38,842 nucleotides of DNA from a virus. The notes under the pieces are model-generated. The model saw only the letters and a program-made list of their open reading frames with translations, was not told the origin of the DNA and did not search any database. The translations under genes were made by a program, and so were the position numbers. The stretch is taken from positions 1 to 38,842 of the IMG/VR virus record IMGVR_UViG_3300036859_000026; one strand, written 5' to 3'. Below are positions 20,883 to 29,477 of this stretch, one piece after another. Positions within the stretch are counted from its first letter, which is position 1, and the number at the start of each line of letters is the position of its first letter.

Positions 20883-21839
20883 ATGGGCAAGCCTGACGCA
20901 CCTCCGGCTCCTGACTATCGCGGCGCTGCTGAAGCAACCTCAGCGGGCAATCGGACGAGCCAATACACCCCATACGGCAACTTTGTATACGAGCCGAATG
21001 GAACCGATCCGCAGGGCAATCCCATGTGGAAGGCAACGACCACACTCGCCCCGGCTCAACAGCAGTTGCTTGATGCCCAGAATCAGACATCGCTAGGTAT
21101 GTCGAATTTGCAAGGCAAAGGCCTGGGCGCTGTTCAAAATCTATTCGGTAATCTCCCGAGTTCGTCGCAATTGCCGGCGCAAGCTATCAATCCTGGCCAG
21201 ACGGCACAAGAAGCCATCATGGCGCGGATGATGCCGCAGTTGAACCAGCAACGCGATCGGATGGAGAACCAACTAGCGAATCAGGGCATTCAGATTGGCT
21301 CTGATGCTTATAAGCAGTCCGAAGACCAGTTTGGGCGCCAGATGAATGATGCGGTATCGCAGGCAGCATTGCAGGGTATCGACGTAACGAATCAGGCTCG
21401 CCAACAGGGCATGAACGAACAGGGCTTCTACAGCCAAATGCCGCTGAACCTGCTGAATGCGCTTCGCACCGGATCGCAGGTTCAGAACCCCACGTTTGGA
21501 GCTACAGCGCAAGGGCCTAACTATCTGGGCGCAGCGGGTATGCAGGGGCAGAGCGATCTAGATAAGTACAACACGCAGGTGGGCAGCTACAACTCGATGA
21601 TGAATGGATTGATGAATTTGGGCGCGAGCGCTGGCAGCATGTTCATGCCGTCAGATCGCCGCCTTAAGTCAAATATCGTCAAGATCGGCGAAGACCCTCG
21701 AGGATTCGGTTTGTATGAGTACGATATCTTTGATCGGCGAGAGCGCGGCGTAATGGCCGACGAAGTTGAGAAGATCATCCCTGAAGCCGTCATTACGGCA
21801 GAGGATGGCTACAAGCGAGTGAACTACGGTGCCCTATGA
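20883..21839 (+). CDS. Ejection/internal virion protein with Peptidase_S74 C-terminal chaperone
   Basis: 318 residues. The body (1-250) is Gln/Asn/Ala-rich and helical like podovirus DNA-ejection proteins, with QLNQQRDRMENQLANQGIQI in the middle. The last 62 residues are an intramolecular chaperone: SDRRLKSNIVKIG (257-269), GVMADEVEKIIPEAV, ending DGYKRVNYGAL. The Ser-Lys pair used for self-cleavage (S257 and K262, spacing five) is intact. This domain usually trims trimeric spikes; here it is attached to a presumed internal protein. Confidence 0.7.
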   Translation: MGKPDAPPAPDYRGAAEATSAGNRTSQYTPYGNFVYEPNGTDPQGNPMWKATTTLAPAQQQLLDAQNQTSLGMSNLQGKGLGAVQNLFGNLPSSSQLPAQAINPGQTAQEAIMARMMPQLNQQRDRMENQLANQGIQIGSDAYKQSEDQFGRQMNDAVSQAALQGIDVTNQARQQGMNEQGFYSQMPLNLLNALRTGSQVQNPTFGATAQGPNYLGAAGMQGQSDLDKYNTQVGSYNSMMNGLMNLGASAGSMFMPSDRRLKSNIVKIGEDPRGFGLYEYDIFDRRERGVMADEVEKIIPEAVITAEDGYKRVNYGAL

Positions 21840-23152
21840 GCCAATTCATCGCCCAATCGCCTGACATGTACGACCTCCAGCGCAAACAAGCGCTGGCGGA
21901 TGCGCTGATGCAACAAAGCATGGCGCAGAACCCGACACAGACGATAGGTAGGGTGGCGATCAGGCAAAGTCCGCTTGAAGGGCTATCACAACTCGCGCAG
22001 GCGTACGCAAGCCGGCGCCTCCAGCAAGAGGCAGCCGAGCAGCGGCGTGGTATTCAGCAGCAAGGCGTCCAAGACGCGACCAAGTTCGCCGCTGCTCTCC
22101 GTGGCACGCCTGCGGTGGAAGCGCACGAGTTGCCTGCCGATCAGCAAGGGCCGACGAACGAGGCTATCGCAGCCAAAGGACCGGACCTCGCTCAGGCGAT
22201 GCAGATCGCCATGAGCAGCAATAACCCGATGCTAAACCAGGCGGGAGGCCAACTGCTGTCCGCGCAGATGAGTTCGGCTCTTCCAAAGGCTCCGAAGTGG
22301 ACTCCTGTGGAGCAGTACAACGCGCAAACCGGCAAGAAGGAAAAGTGGCTGATTGACGAGAACAATCCTCAGAACCGCATGCCACTCGGCGGTCAAGAGG
22401 CGGTCAAGAAGGAAGTGGGACCGGCCGGCCAGATCTACGATCCGTATGCGGTCAAGTCTGGCGATGTGATCGCGGACCCTAACAAGCCGTTCTATATGGG
22501 CCCTGATGGGAAGATGAGTCCGAATCAGGCATACCAGACATACGAGCTGGGCAAGGCAAAAGCAGGCGCGCCTAGCACGACTGTCCAAGTTCAGAACCAG
22601 ATGGGCAAGAGCGCGGCAGAGCAAGTTGGCCCGCTGCTCAAGGAAGGCCGCGATTCTGCCCTCGGCGCCCAGCAAGGCGTATCGACTGCTGATCGTGTTA
22701 TTAAGGCTGTCTCCGGGAATGCCCTGACTGGTCCTGGCGCTAATTTCCGCCTGAAGGGCTTGCAGATCGGCCAAGCGCTTGGCGTCACTGGCGCCAATGC
22801 GCAGGAGCAACTGCTGAACACTCGCGCGGTTATCCAAGGGCTCGCGCAATCTTCGCTTGCGGCTCGGGCATCGCTCAAGGGGCAGGGGCAAATCTCCGAC
22901 TTCGAGGGCAAGCTTCTGGAGCGCGCGGCCTCTGGAAGCATCGACGACATGACTGCCGGCGAAATCAAGCAACTCGCTGAAGTGAACAAGCGTCTATCTC
23001 AACGGCAGATCGACATTCACCAACAGAACGTCGAGAAGATGCGCAAAGACAAGACGCTTGCGCCTCTCGCGGACCTCTACGAACTGCCGAAGGTGAACAA
23101 GATTCGCCGCTTTAACCCGACGACTGGCGGGTTCGATGAGGTGAACGAATGA
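21836..23152 (+). CDS. Internal virion (ejection) protein (438 aa)
   Basis: It overlaps the previous stop by four bases. The N-terminus MYDLQRKQALADALMQQS is typical of podovirus ejection proteins that travel with DNA into the cell. Long Gln/Ala-rich helices (60-130) and a helical core NFRLKGLQIGQALGVTGANA (about 303-322) follow, with no catalytic motif. It belongs to a trio with the genes before and after. Called from composition, order and resemblance to known internal virion proteins. Confidence 0.65.
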   Translation: MSQFIAQSPDMYDLQRKQALADALMQQSMAQNPTQTIGRVAIRQSPLEGLSQLAQAYASRRLQQEAAEQRRGIQQQGVQDATKFAAALRGTPAVEAHELPADQQGPTNEAIAAKGPDLAQAMQIAMSSNNPMLNQAGGQLLSAQMSSALPKAPKWTPVEQYNAQTGKKEKWLIDENNPQNRMPLGGQEAVKKEVGPAGQIYDPYAVKSGDVIADPNKPFYMGPDGKMSPNQAYQTYELGKAKAGAPSTTVQVQNQMGKSAAEQVGPLLKEGRDSALGAQQGVSTADRVIKAVSGNALTGPGANFRLKGLQIGQALGVTGANAQEQLLNTRAVIQGLAQSSLAARASLKGQGQISDFEGKLLERAASGSIDDMTAGEIKQLAEVNKRLSQRQIDIHQQNVEKMRKDKTLAPLADLYELPKVNKIRRFNPTTGGFDEVNE

Positions 23153-24684
23153 GCCAGCGCATTGATGTGCCGGGCATGGGCATAGTGGAATTCCCTGACG
23201 GGATGACCGACGCCGCCATGTCTGCGGCCATCAAGAAAGCTTTGGTGCAACAGCAACCGCAACAGACTGGGGCGCAACTTCAAGCCGCCAATACTGGCCC
23301 TGGCGAAGCCTTCCTTGCGGCGGCCGGCAAGAAGACCGATGACATTCTGTCGGGATTGACGCAACTCTATCTAGGTGCGCGCGGAGAGACTTCGGCGCTC
23401 GATGCGCTCAAGAGCCAGCAGGAACAGAAGAAGGCCGAATTCGCGCCGCTCCAGCAGGCTAGACCATGGTCAACAGGCTTCGGGTCGGCGCTGCCTTCAA
23501 TGGCACTGCCTGCGACATCGATTCTCGGTGCTGGCGCGGCAGCGGCTTTGCCTGATCTTCTAGCCTACGGGTCTCCAGAAGAGCGGCTGAAGGCGGGGGC
23601 GATCTCTGGCGCTGGCGGCATGGCTGGCGCGGCGGCTGGCAAGCTCATCGCGCGTGCGCTAAAGCCTTCTGGCGTCGGCAATGCAGGCGTCAGCGCCGAA
23701 ACGCGCGAGGCGGCTGACAGACTCGGCTATCAGATGACGCCGGGTCAGGCTACGCAGAATCCTGCGATGCAGGCATTTGAGAACTACCTCGCCAAGTCTC
23801 CCGGGTCTGCCGGCACGATGCAGGCCATCAACCAGGGCAATCAAACCGCCATCAATAAGGCTGGCGCTTCTGCTATCGGTCAGACTGCCGATGTCCTAGA
23901 GGGCCCGGTGTTCAAGAGCAGCAGCAAAGCCATAGGCGATGAGTTTCGTCGCTTGGAAAGCATTAGCCGGCCCGTTCTCGGCAATAAGTTCGTTGATGCG
24001 TTGGACGTGGTTGCATCCAACAATGCGGCGCGCGGCCCGTTCGCAAACACTGAGATTTCATCAGTCGTAGACAAGGCGTTGGACCTCGCGGCCAAAGGTC
24101 AACTTACGGGGAAGGCCTACAAAGAGATTCGCTCTACGCTTGCCTCGAAAGCATACGAGGCGACTGATTCGACGGTCAAAGATGCATACCGCTCGGTTTT
24201 CTCTGCGCTGGATGATGCGGCCAAGGGTAGCTTGAGCGCAGAGAATCAAGCGGCATGGGATGCGGCGCGTTCGCAGTGGTCTGCGTGGAAAACTCTTGCG
24301 AAGGGCAATGTGACGGAAGGCGGGAACATCAGCGCCGCTCGTCTCGCATCAGCCTTGCGGAATCAAAGTGACGCTTTCCGTCAAGGCGCGCAGGGACCCC
24401 TCCAAGACATTGGCCGCATCGGTGAGTCGCTTAAAGGCGTTCCCAATCCGACGAGCGGTCAACTGCTACAACAGGCTCAATTTGCCGATCCTCGAACCCT
24501 ATTCGGGGCAGTTCAAGCGCTTGGCAATAAGACGGCGGTCAAGGCTTATACGAGCCCAACGGCTATGAAATGGCTCTCTGGAGGCTACGACATTGGTCCG
24601 ACTGGGAAATCGATTGTCATGCTCGGCGGGCGTCCTGTCGGCATTGAAGCGCTCAAGAAGTATCTTGGCGTAGAGGAGAACTAG
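23149..24684 (+). CDS. Internal virion (ejection) protein (511 aa)
   Basis: It overlaps the previous gene by four bases. It begins with an IDVPGMGIVEFPDGMTDAAM motif (residues 4-23) found in large internal virion proteins of podoviruses. An Ala/Gly-rich amphipathic region (about 120-170: GAGAAAALPDLLAYG, ISGAGGMAGAAAGKLI) could insert into membrane during ejection. The rest is helical. No lysozyme-type motif is seen. Its stop (24682-24684) shares bases with the stop of the antisense HNH gene that follows. Confidence 0.65.
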   Translation: MSQRIDVPGMGIVEFPDGMTDAAMSAAIKKALVQQQPQQTGAQLQAANTGPGEAFLAAAGKKTDDILSGLTQLYLGARGETSALDALKSQQEQKKAEFAPLQQARPWSTGFGSALPSMALPATSILGAGAAAALPDLLAYGSPEERLKAGAISGAGGMAGAAAGKLIARALKPSGVGNAGVSAETREAADRLGYQMTPGQATQNPAMQAFENYLAKSPGSAGTMQAINQGNQTAINKAGASAIGQTADVLEGPVFKSSSKAIGDEFRRLESISRPVLGNKFVDALDVVASNNAARGPFANTEISSVVDKALDLAAKGQLTGKAYKEIRSTLASKAYEATDSTVKDAYRSVFSALDDAAKGSLSAENQAAWDAARSQWSAWKTLAKGNVTEGGNISAARLASALRNQSDAFRQGAQGPLQDIGRIGESLKGVPNPTSGQLLQQAQFADPRTLFGAVQALGNKTAVKAYTSPTAMKWLSGGYDIGPTGKSIVMLGGRPVGIEALKKYLGVEEN

Positions 24685-25178
24685 GATGACTTCGGCTTAC
24701 GCCCAGGCTTGCCAATCGGATAGAGAAGTTCCTCGATTGGAATCTTCCTATCGTAGTAGAGGAAGCGATCCCAAGCTGCTCGACAGATTTTGCAAGTGCG
24801 CAACCCGCGATGAACATACGTATTCTCAGGCGTGAACTCATGCCCGCGTTTGCAGTGTGTCTGCGCGCGCTTCATCTCGGCGTGAGCTATCACGGCCTTC
24901 ATGACATCGGCACGGGAGTTAAGCAGCTGTTCTCGCCTCGTGGCCCATCGGCAGTTGCTGGGCTCGTAGTTGCCGTCATTATTGATGCGGTCAAGCTGAA
25001 GGCCTGGTGGACGGTCTCCCATATCAGCGTAAAAGTCCTTGAAAGACTTGCGCCATCGATCGCATACCGTAATACCTCGTCCTCCGTAGTTCTTCCAATC
25101 AGGCCGATTGGAGTTTGTGCAGCGCTGGATCATGTTGTCCCAGGTGTTGTATAGGGACTGCTTGGTTTTGTCTCGCAT
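24681..25178 (-). CDS. HNH endonuclease, antisense in the structural operon
   Basis: A 165-residue homing-type nuclease between the last ejection protein and the fibre gene. The N-terminus has YNTWDNMIQRCTNSNRPDWK and the GGRGITVCDRW segment of phage HNH proteins. The nuclease core is LQLDRINNDGNYEPSNCRWA, in which Asp and Arg replace part of the usual DHxN. A CKRGHEFTPENTYVHRGLRTC segment forms a second zinc-like module. ATG 25178 is used; it lies eight bases after a TATACA -10 (leaderless). A TTG at 25196 would add six residues. Confidence 0.85.
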   Translation of the reverse strand: MRDKTKQSLYNTWDNMIQRCTNSNRPDWKNYGGRGITVCDRWRKSFKDFYADMGDRPPGLQLDRINNDGNYEPSNCRWATRREQLLNSRADVMKAVIAHAEMKRAQTHCKRGHEFTPENTYVHRGLRTCKICRAAWDRFLYYDRKIPIEELLYPIGKPGRKPKSS

Positions 25179-25186
25179 GAAGACAT

Positions 25187-25214
25187 TGTATATCAACCAT
25201 CATGGGGAATGCAA
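25187..25214 (-). promoter_or_regulatory. Promoter for the antisense HNH gene
   Basis: On the minus strand, TTGCAT (25209-25214) and TATACA (25187-25192) are separated by 16 bases. The HNH ATG is eight bases beyond the -10, so the message would be leaderless. The -35 overlaps the ribosome site and start region of the rightward fibre gene, so the two may interfere. Confidence 0.55.
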
Positions 25215-25877
25215 ATGAGCCGCAACGGCAGCGGGGCATATAGCCTGCCATCGGGGAATCCATTCATCACGGGGACAACGATCAGCTCCACGACGATGAA
25301 TTCGACTATGTCGGACATCGCCACAGCGCTGACAAACTCGCTCGCAGCAAACGGGGAAACGCCAGTCACGGCTAATATCCCCATGAACAGCAAGAAGATC
25401 ACTGGGCTTGCTTCGCCTACAACGGCCGGCGATGCATTGGCATACGGCTCCAATCTGACGGTTGGCAATAGCAATGACGCAGGCTCAACAGTCCTAGACT
25501 GGTACCTAGAGGGGACATTCACTCCCACGGCCGTCGGAATTACTGTCGCAGGCACGACAACGTATACCTCTCAGGTCGGCAAATACACACGCATTGGAAA
25601 TGTTATCCACGTCCAGGCGGCGATTGCGTGGTCTGGAATGACTGGCACCGGCGGCATTGCATTTGGAGGTCTCCCGGTCGCTGCTTCATGGACTACGGCA
25701 CAAGTAATGAATGTATCGGCTCAGCAGCCAACCTATTCCGGCAAGTCGCTAAACGTAACGATTGCGAACGGTCAAACATCAGGCGCTGTGAACGTCAACA
25801 CTTCAGGCGGCGCATACGGCGTTACTGATAACCCAGCATCCGGGTTTCTGTATGTCTACGGGTCGTATTTTGTCTAG
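25215..25877 (+). CDS. Tail fibre / appendage protein (220 aa)
   Basis: The N-terminus SRNGSGAYSLPSGNPFITGTT followed by DIATALTNSLAANGETPVTAN, the tail-binding domain typical of phage fibres (NGSGxYxLPxGNPxVxGT), and NIPMNSKKITGLASPTTAGD. The rest is a beta-rich receptor-binding part (YTSQVGKYTRIGNVIHVQ). GGGGAA precedes ATG 25215; an in-frame ATG at 25209 is possible. It is the first of two host-recognition genes and is separated from the second by an antisense gene. Confidence 0.75.
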   Translation: MSRNGSGAYSLPSGNPFITGTTISSTTMNSTMSDIATALTNSLAANGETPVTANIPMNSKKITGLASPTTAGDALAYGSNLTVGNSNDAGSTVLDWYLEGTFTPTAVGITVAGTTTYTSQVGKYTRIGNVIHVQAAIAWSGMTGTGGIAFGGLPVAASWTTAQVMNVSAQQPTYSGKSLNVTIANGQTSGAVNVNTSGGAYGVTDNPASGFLYVYGSYFV

Positions 25878-26233
25878 AACTTGACATGGATACCGAGATA
25901 AGCGTTACGGCCGACACAAGCGAGTTGCAGGCTTGTCATTACCTTCAATGCTGTCGTTCGATGGCGCGAAGGAATCGCATCGAGGGCGAAGTAGCTCACA
26001 AGCGGTACGAGCGTGAAGTAGGTGTTCAGACGTGCCGTAGAGGGGTGCTCGCCAAGCATCGGGTTTGCTTCGGCCCAGCGCTCGGGGTGCGCCATGATGC
26101 TGCGCGTTTGCCCGTAGTCGATCACCAGAGCTGCCAGGCCGATGCCTGCGAGGGTCTTCTGCTCTTGGGTCCATTCCGCAGCCTGAGCGGTGGAGACAAA
26201 CAGCGCCAGAAGCGCCACAATGAACTTAGCCAT
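25874..26233 (-). CDS. Secreted/membrane phage protein between fibre and spike (119 aa)
   Basis: A signal peptide (MAKFIVALLALFVSTAQA, cleavage after residue 18) is followed by hydrophobic segments GIGLAALVIDYGQTRSI and YFTLVPLVSYFALDAI. It is encoded opposite to its neighbours, and its stop overlaps the fibre stop. The ribosome site AGGGAA is good, and a hairpin lies upstream. The family is a conserved phage protein of unknown role (I recall no name). An isolated, reversed, membrane-targeted gene looks like a moron, possibly blocking superinfection; this is inference. Confidence 0.7.
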   Translation of the reverse strand: MAKFIVALLALFVSTAQAAEWTQEQKTLAGIGLAALVIDYGQTRSIMAHPERWAEANPMLGEHPSTARLNTYFTLVPLVSYFALDAIPSRHRTTALKVMTSLQLACVGRNAYLGIHVKF

Positions 26234-26261
26234 GATCGTTCCCTTTTAACGAGAGTGGTTA

Positions 26262-26299
26262 GACGCCTCGACGGATGTTCTCAGCATCCCCGGGGCGTC
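26262..26299. repeat. Two-step hairpin upstream of the antisense membrane gene
   Basis: GACGCC/GGCGTC (26262-26267 with 26294-26299) encloses GGATG/CATCC (26273-26277 with 26285-26289). On the minus strand it falls in the 5' leader about 30 bases before the ATG at 26233, so it may regulate that gene; on the plus strand it could stop transcripts from the fibre gene, though no T-run follows. Confidence 0.4.
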
Positions 26300-26347
26300 G
26301 CTATCTTGGCTAGAATCCCCACAAATTGCAACATGTAGGGAAACACA

Positions 26348-28033
26348 GTGCCTCGTCCGTTAAGCATTGAACTTGGTGGGACTGGCCGAAATGACGGATG
26401 GCCTTGGGTCTATATCTCGCAGATTCCTGGGGCCGACCCTACGGGGACCGCGTATTCTGATGCAGCCATTGCTGCTGCGGTCGCCTCTGGAAGGCGCGTT
26501 TATGTTGATGGCTGGTACAAGATCAGCACGCCAGTCCAGCCGACACAAGCGGGTCTTGTCGGTGTTGGCGGCCCCGATATCTGCGGATTCATATGCGATA
26601 CCACACATTGCATACAGGTGCCGAGTGATGCCGGTTTTGATCGACCTGCATGTTTGATCGCAGGATTCGGAATCGTATCCCTCAATAACTCCTGCGATTC
26701 GCACTATGCTTTCTACTTTCCTGGCGTAGCTGGCGGCGCTGCGGCAATCTATAACTCAGGGATCACCATCCGTGATATTGAGATTGGCCGAACTGGAAGG
26801 ATGGGCGGCGGCTTCTACGTTAAGGATGTATTCCGTCTGAATGTCGAAGATGTCGGGCTAACTGATGTAACGTGGATGATTCGGATTGTCGGTTCTGTCG
26901 TTCAGGCGAAGTTCCTGCGCATAACCAGCAACAACGATAGCGCTGCTTCGACACTCAGCAAATATGGCATCAGTACCGAGGCAGCCTCCTATGCCAGCGG
27001 AACGCTGACCCCTGAGAATATTAGATTCATAGACTGCGCATACATCAGAGGCAGCAGAGGGATACACCATCAGTCTGGACTGGATATCGAGTTTATAAAC
27101 TTCGATAACGAAGCCGACGACTACGGGATGCTTCTTAATGCACCGTGCAATGTCAATGGCGGGATTGTAGTTCCAAGTCCATCAGCAGTAACTTGGACGG
27201 GTATTTATCGTGGCGTTAACCCATCTTCTCCAGACGATGGCACGATCATAGAGAATGTGGATATCAATTGCTTGCGCGCACCATCGACACCGGCATCAAG
27301 TTGGGGAATCGATATAGGCGATGGTGTTTCACCAGTCTATGGCGTCACAATACAGAATTGCCGCATTCGAGGCGTGAATGGCGCAATAACTGATGGAATT
27401 CGCTCGCGCGATGCAAGAGACTTGACGATAAGTGATTGCTTCATCAGGCATAGCGTCATTGCCGGGGGCGGGACTGATCTTAACCTTGGCGGGCGGCAAG
27501 TATTCATTTCCAGGAACAGACTCAGCGGCGGCACTCTTATTTTCAGTGATAGCGGCGATTCGTCGGGGGCCGGCACGATAACGGACAACGATTGCAGCAC
27601 GCTGACATTGACGCTTACTACGCCGTCAAACTACACGCTCTCCAATCCGAAAGTCAGCGGCGCGCTTACTCGCCTAGCAGGCGAGTTGAAGAACACATTC
27701 ACCGGGACTCTGACTGGCTGCACAACCTCCCCTACAGGAACCTTGAGATATACGATGCGCGGCAATGAGGTAACCTTATATGTGCCGTCGATCACTGGCA
27801 CTAGCAACACGACGGCATGCACGATCACCGGGCTGCCGTCGCTCATTCAGCCGACCAGGACTCAGGATGTTCTAGGTAGGGCGCAGGATAATAGCGCGAA
27901 CGGCATATGCGGTTATAGATTCACCGCTAGTAGTGGAACAATAGATATGTTCTTCGGGCCCGCGTTGGCGGGATGGACTGCTGCTGGCACAAAGGGCAGC
28001 GCGAATTGCACGCTTACATACTCATTGGAGTAA
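26348..28033 (+). CDS. Tailspike with right-handed beta-helix (possible depolymerase)
   Basis: 561 residues with a GTG start and an AGGGAAAC ribosome site. After a short N-terminal adaptor, residues 60-430 show parallel beta-helix coils with repeated hydrophobic triplets such as ITIRDIEIGRTGRM, LTISDCFIRHSVI and VTIQNCRIRGVNG. This is the pectate-lyase/P22 tailspike fold. The C-terminal 130 residues are a beta-rich trimerisation or cap region (GNEVTLYVPSITGTS). It should bind, and possibly cut, host surface polysaccharide; the active site cannot be placed by eye. Confidence 0.8.
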   Translation: MPRPLSIELGGTGRNDGWPWVYISQIPGADPTGTAYSDAAIAAAVASGRRVYVDGWYKISTPVQPTQAGLVGVGGPDICGFICDTTHCIQVPSDAGFDRPACLIAGFGIVSLNNSCDSHYAFYFPGVAGGAAAIYNSGITIRDIEIGRTGRMGGGFYVKDVFRLNVEDVGLTDVTWMIRIVGSVVQAKFLRITSNNDSAASTLSKYGISTEAASYASGTLTPENIRFIDCAYIRGSRGIHHQSGLDIEFINFDNEADDYGMLLNAPCNVNGGIVVPSPSAVTWTGIYRGVNPSSPDDGTIIENVDINCLRAPSTPASSWGIDIGDGVSPVYGVTIQNCRIRGVNGAITDGIRSRDARDLTISDCFIRHSVIAGGGTDLNLGGRQVFISRNRLSGGTLIFSDSGDSSGAGTITDNDCSTLTLTLTTPSNYTLSNPKVSGALTRLAGELKNTFTGTLTGCTTSPTGTLRYTMRGNEVTLYVPSITGTSNTTACTITGLPSLIQPTRTQDVLGRAQDNSANGICGYRFTASSGTIDMFFGPALAGWTAAGTKGSANCTLTYSLE

Positions 28034-28035
28034 GC

Positions 28036-28311
28036 ATGGGCATCCCAATCCCTACCCGTCTATGGTGGACAAGCCACGAAGGCAAAGGATTGGTAAGGCA
28101 TAGGGGCGTGCAGGTTGAAGTAGAGGCGCCGCCTAGCGTCCCTGGTCTTCCAGAGCATTTGACAGAGATTGACTATTTTGAGCGACGCGGCGAATTGAGG
28201 GTCAGCGCTGATCGCAGGCGGGAAATGACCGTCGCCGAATGCGATGCTGTGCTTAGGTATCTTGAGAGAATCGCTACGGCAGCGAGAGCCGCACTTGGGA
28301 TAGGAGAGTGA
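28036..28311 (+). CDS. Small hypothetical protein after the tailspike (91 aa)
   Basis: ATG follows TTGGAGTAAGC. The sequence reads MGIPIPTRLWWTSHEGKG, then a VEVEAPPSVPGLPEHLTEID segment and a helical, basic C-terminus (VAECDAVLRYLERIATAARA). No signal or membrane segment. It starts the block that leads into the lysis genes. Function unknown. Confidence 0.55.
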   Translation: MGIPIPTRLWWTSHEGKGLVRHRGVQVEVEAPPSVPGLPEHLTEIDYFERRGELRVSADRRREMTVAECDAVLRYLERIATAARAALGIGE

Positions 28312-28313
28312 CA

Positions 28314-28463
28314 ATGATTGACTTGCTTTTGATCGCGCTTGGCGCTGTGGTCGGCATGGCCGCTGAAGCCGTGACTGGCGTCGGCAAGAGTCTTTACGAC
28401 AAGGCCACGGGCGGTAGGGAGAAGCCACAGGGTGGTGGCGGGCCCGGACCTGATATCGAGTGA
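28314..28463 (+). CDS. Small membrane peptide (49 aa)
   Basis: Starts at ATG 28314 after GGAGAG. It has one hydrophobic segment (LLLIALGAVVGMAAEAV, residues 4-20) and a Lys/Gly/Pro-rich tail. Its stop overlaps the next gene's GTG start. In a lysis-adjacent block it could be a holin-like or regulatory peptide; this is not shown by the sequence. Confidence 0.55.
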   Translation: MIDLLLIALGAVVGMAAEAVTGVGKSLYDKATGGREKPQGGGGPGPDIE

Positions 28464-28828
28464 GGCTCGCGGCGCTGCTGTTGGCAGTCATCGCAATAGT
28501 CAACTACGGCTATGACCCTCTCGCACAAGCCTACGAAAATCCCGCTAGAGCAGCCAAGTCGCTCTATTACATATTCCGTGGGTTCGAGGGTGCCATTCTG
28601 TTTGTACTTGTTGGGCTCCTTGCTCGTAGCCGCTTGGTCTGGCTTGTGTGCCTATGGGGCGCATTTGAAGAAGGTCAGTCAGGAGTTTGTCAACTGGCTA
28701 TTGGAGTACTGAATAGGCGCGTCTATGAGCCATTCCAAGGCATCTGCGGTAACGGCTGGTACATGGGCGGCATTGTCATTGCCGCATGGCTGGCGCTTCT
28801 GATCCACGATAACAACAAAGGGAAATGA
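28460..28828 (+). CDS. Multi-pass membrane protein (122 aa)
   Basis: GTG start at 28460 overlaps the preceding stop. Three hydrophobic segments are visible: LAALLLAVIAIVNYGY (3-18), ILFVLVGLLA followed by VWLVCLWG, and GGIVIAAWLALLIH near the end, with LNRRVYEPFQGICGNG between. This resembles small phage membrane proteins upstream of holins. It is coupled to the next gene by ATGA. Function inferred only as lysis-block membrane protein. Confidence 0.6.
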   Translation: MRLAALLLAVIAIVNYGYDPLAQAYENPARAAKSLYYIFRGFEGAILFVLVGLLARSRLVWLVCLWGAFEEGQSGVCQLAIGVLNRRVYEPFQGICGNGWYMGGIVIAAWLALLIHDNNKGK

Positions 28829-29136
28829 TGAGCTTCGACATACCGCCAGAGCTACGTGGGGAGGCTCCCGCAGGGCTGGGCGCCATCATCGGCGCATTCC
28901 TGCTCAAGGCTGGTTTCTGGCGTAAGGTCGCCTATGCGTTGATGGGTTACGGAGTTGCAAAGGTCATCGGCCCGTCGCTTGCTACGTCCTCTGACATTGG
29001 CCTCAACCTTGTAGTGTTCTTCGCTGCTATCTTCGGTCTGCGGATCATTGAAGGCGTGTTCGATGCCGTCTCTGAGTTCGAGTGGAAGAAGGTTATCGCC
29101 GATACGCTGGGGCGCTTCGGCATCGGAGGTAAGTAG
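28825..29136 (+). CDS. Putative holin (103 aa)
   Basis: Three candidate membrane helices: LGAIIGAFLLKAGFW (about residues 18-32), KVAYALMGYGVAKVIG (34-49) and LNLVVFFAAIFGLRIIEGVF (60-79), with a charged C-terminus. Size, three-helix layout and position before the lysis enzyme fit a class I-type holin that permeabilises the inner membrane at lysis time. The other candidate is the next gene. Confidence 0.55.
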   Translation: MMSFDIPPELRGEAPAGLGAIIGAFLLKAGFWRKVAYALMGYGVAKVIGPSLATSSDIGLNLVVFFAAIFGLRIIEGVFDAVSEFEWKKVIADTLGRFGIGGK

Positions 29137-29138
29137 CC

Positions 29139-29477
29139 ATGTGGTGGGTCTCTGCGGTCTCCCTGTTCATCATCATGATCTCATGTGCTGCGGGGGCATT
29201 CGCGCCGAAGGAGATATTCAATGACAACCCAGCGCAGCGCATTGGCATGGCTGGCGTGTTCTTCTTCGCATTGCCTCGCTTCATTCAGTTGATGGAGCGA
29301 CAGGAGTTCACGGCAAACTGCATGTCGGCCAGCGCCCAGCTAGCGGGGCATGTTGGGCTCGCTTTGTATTGCGTGGGAACGGCCATCAAGGTCATGAGAC
29401 ACAAGCCCAAGCGTAAGCCTCCCCTCCCGCCGATCAGCACCAAGCATCTGCATAGTGTGCGTGGGGGTGGCAAATGA
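29139..29477 (+). CDS. Putative second holin/antiholin-like membrane protein (112 aa)
   Basis: Hydrophobic segments at WVSAVSLFIIMISCAAGAFA (3-22), GMAGVFFFALPRFIQL (36-51) and GHVGLALYCVGTAI (70-83) are followed by a very basic tail KVMRHKPKRKPPLPPISTKH. The pair of three-helix membrane proteins directly before the lysis enzyme suggests a holin and a regulator. Its stop overlaps the next ATG. Confidence 0.55.
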   Translation: MWWVSAVSLFIIMISCAAGAFAPKEIFNDNPAQRIGMAGVFFFALPRFIQLMERQEFTANCMSASAQLAGHVGLALYCVGTAIKVMRHKPKRKPPLPPISTKHLHSVRGGGK

